Made by a program: the position numbers and the translations under genes. From an uncultured Prevotellaceae bacterium (GTDB lineage: Bacteria > Bacteroidota > Bacteroidia > Bacteroidales > Muribaculaceae): a stretch of 6,722 nucleotides of DNA. Positions within the stretch are counted from its first letter, which is position 1. Every line of letters starts with the position of its first letter. The stretch spans positions 1 through 6,722 of the forward strand of contig CAMGFF010000123.1 in NCBI GenBank assembly GCA_946055125.1, written 5' to 3'. This document shows positions 1-6,722 of the stretch, one piece after another. The notes beneath the pieces are model-generated. The model was given only the letters and a program-made list of their open reading frames with translations, was not told the origin of the DNA and did not search any database.

Positions 1-1139
1 ATTACACACAGTCGCTCCCTGCGCCCACAATCACCGGACCCGCCGACGGCCTGCGCACCGGCTCGCTCTTCACCTGCACCTGGAGTGCCGTGGAGGGAGC
101 GCAGAAGTATATCGTTGACTTCGCCACCGATTCCGAGTTTAAGCACATAGAGAAATCGGTGCAGACCACCGAGACCAGTCTGCCGCTTGAGCGCGTCTAT
201 GGCTCGATAAGCAAGAATGTACCCATCTATTGGCGCGTGCATGCCGCCGCCAAGGGCTACAACGACGGCATTTCCGCTCCGCGCTCGTTCACCTTCCTCC
301 TCGTGGCAATCCTCACGCCCACCACAGGCTCCGAGGAAATCGACCCCAAGGTGAATTTCACCTGGACCGAGATTGAGCCGGGCGCAGTGGCAACCCTCGA
401 GGTGGCTACTGCCGAGGACTTCAGCACAATCGTGCTCAGCCGCGAGTCGGCCACTTGCGAGTATCAGGTGCAGCCCATGGAGCTTCATCCGCTCACTGCC
501 TACTATGCCCGCGTGCTTGTGAATGGCAATGCCAGCTCCACAGTAGTGTTCAGCACCAAGGCAATGCCGTGTGAGCCGCCCACAATGCTCTCGCCCATCG
601 ATGGCGGCATTTGCTACGCCAACGGCCGCATTGAGATTAACCCACAGGAGGGAGCCGAGTTTGTGCTCCTCCAGGTGCACAACAAGAGCGACTTCTCGGG
701 CCGCAGCAAGTTCCAGAAGCTGCTCGACGGCTACCAGACGGGTGTCAATGCTTCGGATGTGACAGTGGCAAACAGCCCGCTGCAGGAGGGAGTGACCTAT
801 TATGCCCGCGCACTGTGCAAATACTACATGCAGCGTGGCGGCGGACTCTATGAGACCGACTACGGGCCTGCCATTTCGTTCACCTACAGCTCTCAGGAGG
901 GTGGAGTGACCGACGTGGCCGCCAACCGCGCTACGCTGAGTATCACCGGCAACACCCTGCATGTGGAGGCTCTCGGCAGCTACGCCGTTGAGGCCGTGAC
1001 CATGCTCGGCACAGTGAAGCCTCTCGCTGCCGGCTTGGTGGGCGCGGCCGACATCGACCTCAGCCTGCTCCCCTCGGGTATCTATGTGATACGCGTGAAG
1101 GCCGCCAACGCCACCACCACCGCAAAGTTCCTGAAATGA
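1..1139 (+). CDS. Secreted FN3-repeat protein with C-terminal T9SS-type sorting domain (5' end outside window)
   Basis: The frame is open from base 3 to the TGA at 1137-1139 (378 residues), so the start lies upstream; the GTG at 90 is inside a domain and is not a start. Three consecutive fibronectin-III-like modules are visible, at about 18-302, 303-566 and 570-893. Each opens with a Pro-rich strand (PAPTITGPADG, ILTPTTGSEE, PPTMLSPIDGG). The first two also carry an FTCTW/FNFTW-like tryptophan strand, and the modules share an 'A-x-x-F' segment and a closing YYAR-type strand (YYARVLVNG, YYARALCKY). The last 78 residues (903-1136) resemble a type A Por-secretion tail: a VEAVTMLGTV strand, then IDLSLLPSGIYVIRVK and a terminal AKFLK. 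In the family this tail directs secretion through the type IX system and attachment to the surface. No catalytic domain is visible in the part seen, so the overall function is unknown; the missing N-terminus could carry one. It is probably the first visible gene of an operon with the two genes that follow. Confidence 0.85.
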   Translation, partial: YTQSLPAPTITGPADGLRTGSLFTCTWSAVEGAQKYIVDFATDSEFKHIEKSVQTTETSLPLERVYGSISKNVPIYWRVHAAAKGYNDGISAPRSFTFLLVAILTPTTGSEEIDPKVNFTWTEIEPGAVATLEVATAEDFSTIVLSRESATCEYQVQPMELHPLTAYYARVLVNGNASSTVVFSTKAMPCEPPTMLSPIDGGICYANGRIEINPQEGAEFVLLQVHNKSDFSGRSKFQKLLDGYQTGVNASDVTVANSPLQEGVTYYARALCKYYMQRGGGLYETDYGPAISFTYSSQEGGVTDVAANRATLSITGNTLHVEALGSYAVEAVTMLGTVKPLAAGLVGAADIDLSLLPSGIYVIRVKAANATTTAKFLK

Positions 1140-1213
1140 GCTGTGAGCCTTGAGCTGTGAGCTATGGGCTGTGGGACAATATCAAGGCTCATAGCTCAAG
1201 GCTCAAGGCCCAA
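1137..1213 (+). repeat. Inverted array of 7-bp repeats forming an intergenic hairpin
   Basis: Starting exactly at the stop codon of the upstream gene, the sequence reads as heptads: TGAGCTG, TGAGCCT, TGAGCTG, TGAGCTA, TGGGCTG, TGGGACA (1137-1178). After a short spacer come heptads of the opposite orientation: GGCTCAT, AGCTCAA, GGCTCAA, GGCCCAA (1186-1213). Bases 1145-1162 pair with 1187-1204 over 18 positions, with a single G-U wobble in RNA, and T1144-A1205 adds one pair; the loop is about 24 bases. The hairpin is followed by an A-run rather than a T-run, so it is not a typical intrinsic terminator on the + strand. It may slow exonucleases or modulate read-through between the two genes, or be a dispersed genomic repeat. 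The repeat structure is directly visible; its function is not known. Confidence 0.8.
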
Positions 1214-1247
1214 AAAAGAAAATAATCCTAAAAACAAAGAAAACGAT
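1211..1247 (+). promoter_or_regulatory. A-rich translation leader of the propeller gene
   Basis: This stretch is almost entirely A with few C, G or T, in sharp contrast to the GC-rich coding DNA around it, and it ends directly at the tandem ATGATG start. It contains no AGGAGG-like Shine-Dalgarno sequence. A-rich, SD-less leaders are usual for Bacteroidetes genes, so it probably serves as the ribosome entry region. No TAnnTTTG promoter box is seen between 1140 and 1247, which favours transcription from upstream. Confidence 0.5.
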
Positions 1248-2147
1248 ATGATGAAACAACTATTCCTCTCGCTGGCTCTTGCCCTCTCGGCAACAGCCTT
1301 TGCACAGGTGCTCGAGGTGCAGTCGGTAGCTCCGCTGCAGCTCAAGGGCACCGGCCGCAGTGTGGTCACGGGCATAAGCCCCAAGGGCGACTATGTGCTG
1401 CTCAGCGATGCGCAGCTCAATGGCCTCGCCCGCTACGACCTCGCCACCGGCCGCATCAGTGTTATTTCCCGGGCCCGCAGCGCGGGTCTTAACGCCGCAA
1501 TCGCCCCCGACGGCACTTCGGTGGCCTATCGCGAGGACACGTTTAAGGACGGTCTGCGCTACACCGACGTGAAAGTGCACACATTCGCCACCGGCGCCAC
1601 GAAGCAGCTACTGAGCGGCACACGCAACGTGAATGGCGTGAGCCTCCAGGGCAACACCGCCGTGACCATCGCCAATGGCAAGGCCAAGAAGACGGCTGTG
1701 ACCGGCAAGGCCGCCACGAGCACCACTCCTGTGGCTGCAATTGCCGACCGCCAACTCGTGCTCACCGCCAATGGCTCCACCAAGGTGCTCTCGCCCCTTG
1801 GCACCGACCGCAGCTACTTGTGGCCCTCGGTGTCGCCCGACGGCCGCCACATCTGCTTCTATGTGGCAGGCACAGGCTGCTACATCAGCGACCTTAGCGG
1901 CAACATTGTGGCCCGCCTCGGCAAGCTCCGCGCCGCAAAGTGGCTCAATGCCACAACCGTGGTGGGAATGAACGACACCGACGACGGCCACGCCATCATC
2001 TCCTCGTCGATTGTGGCAGCAACAATCGACGGCAAGAGCCAGACGCTCACCGATGCCTCAATGAAGGCTGTGCATCCCTATCCTGCCGGGAAGATGATTC
2101 TTTTCAGCACCGATGAGGGCGATAACTATATTATCAACATTAAATGA
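1248..2147 (+). CDS. Exported PD40/WD40-like beta-propeller protein (TolB-like repeats)
   Basis: The protein is 299 residues from the first ATG of a tandem ATGATG; the second ATG at 1251 is equally possible. The frame is open back to 1164, but that ATG lies in the repeat hairpin and would bury the signal peptide, so it was rejected. Residues 1-19 are a typical Sec signal (MMKQLFLSL, a Leu/Ala core, then AFA before Gln). There is no cysteine at the cleavage site, so it is not a lipoprotein. Three PD40-type motifs are visible: SPKGDYVLLSD (about residue 44), APDGTSVAYRED (about 86) and SPDGRHICFYVAG (about 196), spread along a beta-rich chain as in TolB-like propellers. The TolB N-terminal domain and catalytic motifs are absent, and there is no sorting tail. 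A role in binding or scaffolding in the periplasm or at the surface is inferred. Its TGA overlaps the start of the amidase gene, which suggests coupled translation. Confidence 0.85.
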   Translation: MMKQLFLSLALALSATAFAQVLEVQSVAPLQLKGTGRSVVTGISPKGDYVLLSDAQLNGLARYDLATGRISVISRARSAGLNAAIAPDGTSVAYREDTFKDGLRYTDVKVHTFATGATKQLLSGTRNVNGVSLQGNTAVTIANGKAKKTAVTGKAATSTTPVAAIADRQLVLTANGSTKVLSPLGTDRSYLWPSVSPDGRHICFYVAGTGCYISDLSGNIVARLGKLRAAKWLNATTVVGMNDTDDGHAIISSSIVAATIDGKSQTLTDASMKAVHPYPAGKMILFSTDEGDNYIINIK

Positions 2148-5100
2148 ACGTGAAAGCCATGATGAAACTGAGAAAAATATTTTTTGCCGCAGCCGCAGTC
2201 GCTGCCACCGCATCGATGGCTCTCGCCGGCGGTAACCTCACAAAGAACCAGGCTCACATCTACATAAATGCAGGTCACGGCAGCTGGGGCTCCAACGACC
2301 GTAACATGGCCACCATCAACCACCACACCGGCGACACCACCGGTTTCTATGAGAGCAACACCAACTTGTGGAAGGCTCTGAAGATGGGTGCCACGCTCGA
2401 GAAATGGGGCGTGCCAAAGGCCAATATCATGTATTCGCGCGTGAAGAATGGCCCATATCCCACCGTGGCCGGCGGCGCCGATGAGGAGAAATACAACCGC
2501 AACCTCACCGAAATAGCCGAGGAGTGCAACTCCTTCAACACCGACTACTTCCTCTCAATCCACTCCGATGCCGCCACCGAGGGCAGCGCCTCCAATCTGT
2601 CGCTGCTCATCTACAACGGCTACAGCGTGCCGGCAGCCGACGATGAGAACATGTGGGAGGGAAGCCGCTCGCTCGAGTATCAGAAGACGAGCCGCGCCAT
2701 GGCCGAGACGCTGTGGCCCATCCTCACGTCGAATGGCATCGACGTGATGACCAACACCTCGCAGCGCATCGTGGGCGACCTCACTTTCTATTATCACTAC
2801 AACACACCCGCCGACAACGTGAAGCATGCTGCCGGCTACCTGGGCGTGCTGCGCCGCAACACCTGCAATGGCTTCCTCGCCGAGGGCTATTGCCACACCT
2901 ATCAGCCGGCCCGCCACCGTGCCCTCAACCCCGACTACTGCGGCCAGGAGGGAGTGCGCTATGCCCGCGGCGTGGCTGCTTGGTTTGGCTGGGAAACCGA
3001 GTCGACCGGCTACATCATGGGCTCGGTGAAGGATCTCCACCAGGTGTTCTCGCACGACCTCTATCACCCCAACCAGAACTCTATGGACATCTGGAAGCCG
3101 GTGAACAATGCCACCGTAACCCTCTACAAGGGCGGCGTGAAAGTGGCTGAGTATGAGGGCGATGATGAATACAATGGCGTGTTCGTATTTGAGAACCTTG
3201 AGCCGGGCGACGACTACACTATCGACGCCGTGGCACCTGGCTACAAGTCGCTCTTCGCCCTCAATGAGGAATATGGCCGCGAGAACACTGCCTACTCGGT
3301 GACCGCCGGCGAAACCACTTATCCCATTATCCAACTTGAGGCTGAGGGCTATGAGGCCAACCCCACCTACAACTATCCCGACCCCTTGCAGGAGCAGTGG
3401 CTGGCCGTGGCTTCGAATTTCGATATGCGCCAAGACTTCGTGGGCACCGGCGTTGACTGCCTTGCCGGAAAGACCATTCGCCGCGAGATAGCCAAGGGCG
3501 ACTCCACCTATGTGCTTGCCCTCGACGAGGCTCAGAAGCCTCACATCTACTGCCTCAACGCCCGCACCCAGGCCTTGCTCTTCGAGGTGAGCACAGCCGG
3601 AATCGGCAATCCCGATGATGAATATGAGCTGCTGCCGATAGGCGACATCGCTTTCACCAGCGACTCCATCCTCGTGGCTTGCAATGAGGTGAAGACATCC
3701 TTTGAGCCTACCGGCGTGCTCCGCTTCTACACCTGGCAGCGCGACCGCGTCACCCGTCAGCCCACCGGCGACCCCATGGAGTGGTTCACCTCGAGCACCA
3801 ACTACACCAGCGGCAACTTCAGCAATGCCATAACCGGCCGCACCATGGCCGTGAACGGACGCTACGAGAAGTGCCTCATCGCCACCACAGCCGAGACACA
3901 GGGCACAAGCGGCGAAATCCGCTTCCCGCTCTTCACCATCACGCGCAAGGGACTTGTCGACACCCGGCGCAACCAGGACAAGACGCGCTTCACCAAGGCG
4001 CTCATTGGCGACGACTACCAGCTCACCACCTCGCCCTATGGCGACAGCAACTTTGTGGTCGATGGCTCGCTCACCACTGCCATTGAGTGGGCAGCCGGAG
4101 CCGATGTGGCCGCCCCGGCCTATGGCACACAGCTCAGCGAGGAGGTGATGCCCGCCGCACTCAATGGATTCTCCTTCTTCAAGTATGCCAAGCGCATCCT
4201 CATGGTGGCGCCCACTGCCAATGCCGAGGGAGCTGCCACCGGCGTGGCACTCTACGACGTGACCGAGGGACTCAATGCCGCCAAGTTCATTCCCACCACC
4301 AACACCTCGATAGCCGCCACCGCAGCGCAGTGGATCAAGGCCTATCCGGGCGTGAGCGGTGCCAATCTCAGCCTCTACCTCAATGCCGGTGGCGCGGTGT
4401 CGCGCTTCACCACCGAGGGTGTGGAGCAGGAGGACTATGTGGGAGTGTATGCCTATGGGCTTAACGCTGCCATCGAGGGCGACGACTACACCTTCACCTT
4501 TGCGGCAAGCGACGACTGCTTGCTGGGCGGCCGCATCATCTTCACCGACGCAGCCACTGGCGACTATGTGGGCGAATACGCGCTCGCCGATGTGGTTGCC
4601 GGCACGAATGAGGTGGTAATAGCCGCCGCCGACCTGCCCGGCTCCGAGGGCCAGCAGCTCGCATGGGCTGTGGAGGTGGCAAGCAAGAATGTGACCACAC
4701 TGCGCAACATCTTGCCGCGCGAGGGCGACTATGCCCTGCACCGCATGTATGCCACCGCCGATGTGTCGCCCGCATCGCCGTCGTTTGGAATGATAGCCGT
4801 TTCGAATTACAATGGAGCCTCGAAGCCCGAGAATGGCATCTATCTCTACGACCAGAACTATAACCGCCTTGAGGGCGCTCCGCTCGCCAATGGCACTTTC
4901 ACCACCAATGGCGTGCTCAATTTCAACCCCGACGGCACACTCTTCGTTACCGACGGAGCCGATGCAGCTGCCGGACTGTGGCGCTCCACCGGCGATGGAC
5001 TCTCGCAGTTCTCGCAGTTCTTCGTTGGCACAGCCTCGGCCGGAGTTGTCACCAATGGCGGCATTGAGGTGGCCGGCGTGGCCGGTGGCGTGGCTTTCAC

Positions 5101-5878
5101 CGGCGAGGGAGCATCGCTCAAGATGCTCGCGCTCATGAAGAACTCGGCCAAGCGATATGTGGTGAACATCTACAACCTCGGCGAGGTGAATGCCGCCGCC
5201 ATACCGAGTGGCTGGGGCGTGGCTCCGAGCAAGAGCCTCCTGCTGCCCAGCGGCATGGTGGCCGATGCGCAGATTGCCCCCGTGGAGCAGGGCGTGTGGG
5301 TGTGCGCCAATATCAGCAATCAGGTAAACGACGAGACATCGCCGTCGCTCCTCTTCATCGACTACGATGGCAACATCACCTTCAATTCGGGCCGGCTCGA
5401 GAACCAGAGCCTCTTAGAAGGCGCTGCCGGCAGTGCGCTTGCCGTGGCACGCGATGGCTCGGTGCTCGTGGTGAACGATGGCTGGGGCACTTTCCGCTTC
5501 TTCACTGTGGCCTTTGAGGGCAACACACCCTCGCTTACACCGCTCTACAGCTACACCCACGACATAGGCGTGGGCTCGAAGCGCATTCAGGACGGTATCT
5601 ATGTGGAGCAGATGGCATTCGACTATGCCGGCAACCTGGTGGCATCGGGCCACTACCTTGGCGTGTTTGCCGTGCCCACAATCGACAACCGCAGCGTCAC
5701 CCCCGCCACCGGCACCGTCACCTCTAAGCAGAGCGGTGTGGAGGGCATAGTAGTGGGCGACGACGCCACGGCGCCGGTTGAGTATTTCAACCTCCAGGGC
5801 ATTCGCGTGGAGCGTCCCGGGCAGGGCATCTACATCAAGCGTCAGGGCCGCCGAGCCGAGAAAGTGGTAATAAGATAG
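2144..5878 (+). CDS. Large exported N-acetylmuramoyl-L-alanine amidase (Amidase_3 type) with propeller region and C-terminal sorting-like tail
   Basis: The protein is 1244 residues from the ATG at 2144, which overlaps the preceding stop as ATGA; in-frame ATGs at 2159 and 2162 would also give a good signal peptide. Lys/Arg residues, an Ala-rich core and MALA before Gly-Gly (residues 1-28) indicate Sec export. Residues 37-280 resemble zinc amidases that cut the bond between MurNAc and the stem peptide. His45 (in INAGHGS), Glu70 (in FYESN) and His140 (in LSIHSDAA) fit the zinc ligands, and Glu247 (in FLAEGY), after GVLRR, fits the catalytic glutamate. Residues 293-370 look like a carboxypeptidase-regulatory beta domain (GSVKD, ATVTLYKGG, FENLEPGDDYTI, APGYKSL). 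From about 410 to 1190 the chain is propeller-like, with late blades NPDGTLFVTDG (927), ARDGSVLVVNDG (1102) and DYAGNLVASG (1160), interrupted by an Ig-like segment at about 764-851. The end has NLQGIRV (1216) and GIYIKRQG, like short Bacteroidetes sorting tails. The enzyme class is well supported; the real substrate is not, and surface polysaccharide is an alternative. Confidence 0.85.
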   Translation: MNVKAMMKLRKIFFAAAAVAATASMALAGGNLTKNQAHIYINAGHGSWGSNDRNMATINHHTGDTTGFYESNTNLWKALKMGATLEKWGVPKANIMYSRVKNGPYPTVAGGADEEKYNRNLTEIAEECNSFNTDYFLSIHSDAATEGSASNLSLLIYNGYSVPAADDENMWEGSRSLEYQKTSRAMAETLWPILTSNGIDVMTNTSQRIVGDLTFYYHYNTPADNVKHAAGYLGVLRRNTCNGFLAEGYCHTYQPARHRALNPDYCGQEGVRYARGVAAWFGWETESTGYIMGSVKDLHQVFSHDLYHPNQNSMDIWKPVNNATVTLYKGGVKVAEYEGDDEYNGVFVFENLEPGDDYTIDAVAPGYKSLFALNEEYGRENTAYSVTAGETTYPIIQLEAEGYEANPTYNYPDPLQEQWLAVASNFDMRQDFVGTGVDCLAGKTIRREIAKGDSTYVLALDEAQKPHIYCLNARTQALLFEVSTAGIGNPDDEYELLPIGDIAFTSDSILVACNEVKTSFEPTGVLRFYTWQRDRVTRQPTGDPMEWFTSSTNYTSGNFSNAITGRTMAVNGRYEKCLIATTAETQGTSGEIRFPLFTITRKGLVDTRRNQDKTRFTKALIGDDYQLTTSPYGDSNFVVDGSLTTAIEWAAGADVAAPAYGTQLSEEVMPAALNGFSFFKYAKRILMVAPTANAEGAATGVALYDVTEGLNAAKFIPTTNTSIAATAAQWIKAYPGVSGANLSLYLNAGGAVSRFTTEGVEQEDYVGVYAYGLNAAIEGDDYTFTFAASDDCLLGGRIIFTDAATGDYVGEYALADVVAGTNEVVIAAADLPGSEGQQLAWAVEVASKNVTTLRNILPREGDYALHRMYATADVSPASPSFGMIAVSNYNGASKPENGIYLYDQNYNRLEGAPLANGTFTTNGVLNFNPDGTLFVTDGADAAAGLWRSTGDGLSQFSQFFVGTASAGVVTNGGIEVAGVAGGVAFTGEGASLKMLALMKNSAKRYVVNIYNLGEVNAAAIPSGWGVAPSKSLLLPSGMVADAQIAPVEQGVWVCANISNQVNDETSPSLLFIDYDGNITFNSGRLENQSLLEGAAGSALAVARDGSVLVVNDGWGTFRFFTVAFEGNTPSLTPLYSYTHDIGVGSKRIQDGIYVEQMAFDYAGNLVASGHYLGVFAVPTIDNRSVTPATGTVTSKQSGVEGIVVGDDATAPVEYFNLQGIRVERPGQGIYIKRQGRRAEKVVIR

Positions 5879-5894
5879 CTCTTATCTCATGATA

Positions 5895-5947
5895 ACACAA
5901 AAGGAGGCTGTGCCGCATCTTCGGGCACAGCCTCCTTTGTGTTTTTG
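5895..5947 (+). terminator. Intrinsic terminator after the amidase gene
   Basis: Seventeen bases after the TAG stop, bases 5900-5914 (AAAGGAGGCTGTGCC) pair perfectly with 5924-5938 (GGCACAGCCTCCTTT) around a nine-base loop. ACAC on the left and GTGT on the right extend the stem past a one-base bulge. A TTTTT run follows at 5942-5946 and a second one at 5953-5957. This should end transcription of the upstream three-gene unit and insulate the acetyltransferase gene. Confidence 0.9.
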
Positions 5948-5983
5948 TCCGATTTTTACACGGCACTTTGCAGGGCAAGGTTG

Positions 5984-5991
5984 TAACTTTG
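5984..5991 (+). promoter_or_regulatory. Bacteroidetes-type -7 promoter box (TAACTTTG)
   Basis: TAACTTTG matches the Bacteroidetes primary sigma consensus TAnnTTTG exactly and lies 28 bases before the start codon, in the only AT-leaning gap between the terminator and the next gene. A start point near 5997-6000 would leave a short leader of about 20 bases. The expected -33 TTTG is not at the usual spacing; the nearest TTTG (5967-5970) is only 13 bases upstream, so the -33 element is weak or absent. Confidence 0.7.
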
Positions 5992-6019
5992 CACTCCCAA
6001 AGACAAAACTATTATTTCT

Positions 6020-6722
6020 ATGAATATCCGACTTGAAACTCCCGCCGATTACCGCGCCGTAGAAGAACTCACGCGCGAGGCATTCTGGAATGTGTATCGC
6101 CCCGGCTGCACCGAGCACTATGTGCTGCACCGCTACCGCTCCAACCCCGATTTCCTGTCCGAATTGTCGCTGGTGATGACTACCGGCGACGGCGGCCGCA
6201 TCATAGGCCATGTGATGTATTCCCGCGCCCGCCTTGTGGCCGACGATGGCTCGGTGCTGCCGTCGTGGGCCTTTGGCCCCATCAGCATTCACCCCGATTT
6301 TCAGTGCCGGGGCTACGGCCTCGCCCTGCTCACCCACTCACTCGGCATGGCACGCGAGCTGGGCATTGGCGTGCTGTGCATGGAGGGGAAAATCGACTTC
6401 TACCGCCACGCCGGCTTCGGCCTGGCAAGCAGCCTCAAAATCCACTATCACGCCGAGCCGCGCGACAGCGACGTGCCTTATTTCCTTGCCCAGGAGCTTA
6501 TTCCCGGCTACCTTGCCGGCTTTGAGGGCACCTACACGCCGCCCGATGGCTATTTCGTGGCCGAGCGCGAGCCTGAGGCCTTTGCCGCCTACGACGCCAC
6601 ATTCCCAACCATGGTGCCGGCAATTCTCCCCGGGCAGCTACCCGTCTTCTGCAAGAGCTTCGGCGCACCCCTCACCTGCGATGCCGACTGCGCCCCCGGT
6701 TTCACGCATTGCCGCCACTGCC
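6020..6722 (+). CDS. GNAT family N-acetyltransferase, YhbS-like (3' end outside window)
   Basis: The gene begins with ATG after an AT-rich leader and stays open to the window end (234 complete codons). Early residues IRLETPADYRAVEELTREAF fit the first strand and helix of GNAT enzymes. The acetyl-CoA-binding motif A is clear: GPISIHPDF at residue 86, then Gln95-x-x-Gly98-x-Gly100 (QCRGYG) and a helix. Motif B-like FYRHAGFG follows at about 127. The segments around NVYRPGCTEHYV and EPRDSDVPYF are as I recall them in the YhbS-like subfamily (COG3153). Such proteins transfer acetyl from acetyl-CoA to an amine; the acceptor cannot be read from sequence. Relatives as I remember them end shortly after an LPGQL segment; here it occurs at 203-207 but the frame continues with Cys at 211, 220, 224, 231 and 234, suggesting an added cysteine-rich segment. 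It is cytoplasmic, with no signal peptide, and has its own promoter and is separated from the upstream operon by a terminator. Confidence 0.88.
   Translation, partial: MNIRLETPADYRAVEELTREAFWNVYRPGCTEHYVLHRYRSNPDFLSELSLVMTTGDGGRIIGHVMYSRARLVADDGSVLPSWAFGPISIHPDFQCRGYGLALLTHSLGMARELGIGVLCMEGKIDFYRHAGFGLASSLKIHYHAEPRDSDVPYFLAQELIPGYLAGFEGTYTPPDGYFVAEREPEAFAAYDATFPTMVPAILPGQLPVFCKSFGAPLTCDADCAPGFTHCRHC

Noticed and set aside
90..92. GTG at 90 as the start of the FN3 protein
   Set aside because: The same frame is open to the window edge and the upstream residues form the first strands of an FN3 module, so the gene begins before the window.
1137..1213. Heptad hairpin as an intrinsic terminator
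   Set aside because: On the + strand the stem is followed by an A-run, and on the minus strand the matching T-run comes before the stem, so neither direction has the stem-then-T-run order.
1164..1247. Upstream ATG at 1164 as the start of the propeller protein
   Set aside because: The ATG lies inside the heptad repeat hairpin, and the added 28 residues (basic, low complexity) would precede a textbook signal peptide that starts at 1248/1251.
2653..3150. Alternative-frame + strand open frames inside the amidase gene (this one and several shorter)
   Set aside because: They are out of frame with the domain-bearing protein, Arg/Pro/His-rich, and typical of shifted reading of GC-rich codons.
2555..4741. 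728-codon open frame on the minus strand opposite the amidase gene
   Set aside because: It is antisense to a protein with clear domains. It has no signal, motif or coherent domain and is rich in His, Gly and Ala, as expected when the GC-biased third positions of the real gene are read in reverse. A long antisense frame is a by-product of codon bias here.
5967..5970. TTTG as the -33 element of the GNAT promoter
   Set aside because: It is only 13 bases before the TAACTTTG box, clearly shorter than the roughly 19-base gap usual for Bacteroidetes promoters.
5882..6337. 151-codon minus-strand open frame covering the terminator and the start of the GNAT gene
   Set aside because: It runs through the terminator stem and promoter box and is antisense to a clear GNAT domain, with no recognisable protein features.

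Overview
The window looks like chromosomal DNA from a member of the Bacteroidales, possibly a GC-rich gut lineage near Muribaculaceae; the family is a guess. The evidence is threefold. One intergenic promoter box has the Bacteroidetes form TAnnTTTG. Start codons are preceded by A-rich leaders with no Shine-Dalgarno sequence. Two of the secreted proteins end in C-terminal modules like the type IX (Por) sorting tails of this phylum. All four genes lie on the + strand, coding density is high, and no mobile elements, tRNAs, rRNAs or CRISPR arrays are visible.

Layout. (1) Bases 1-1139 hold the 3' part of a gene for a secreted protein built of fibronectin-III-like domains with a C-terminal sorting-type domain. 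(2) A 7-bp repeat array (1137-1213) starts in that gene's stop codon and folds back as a long hairpin; an A-rich leader follows. (3) Bases 1248-2147 encode an exported WD40/PD40-type beta-propeller protein. (4) Bases 2144-5878, overlapping the previous gene by ATGA, encode a very large exported protein. It has an Amidase_3-type N-acetylmuramoyl-L-alanine amidase domain, a carboxypeptidase-regulatory-like domain, a long propeller-like region and a short sorting-like tail. (5) A strong stem-loop terminator (5895-5947) closes the unit. (6) A separate transcription unit follows, with a TAnnTTTG promoter box at 5984-5991 and a YhbS-like GNAT acetyltransferase (from 6020) that runs off the window end with an unusual cysteine-rich tail.

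The first three genes probably form one operon for envelope or surface proteins: an adhesive or scaffold-like FN3 protein, a small propeller protein, and a putative peptidoglycan-cleaving enzyme with a large accessory region. Joint function is inferred from spacing and shared export signals. The GNAT gene appears functionally unrelated. The features most worth a second look are the heptad hairpin between genes 1 and 2, the amidase-propeller architecture, and the cysteine-rich extension of the GNAT protein.
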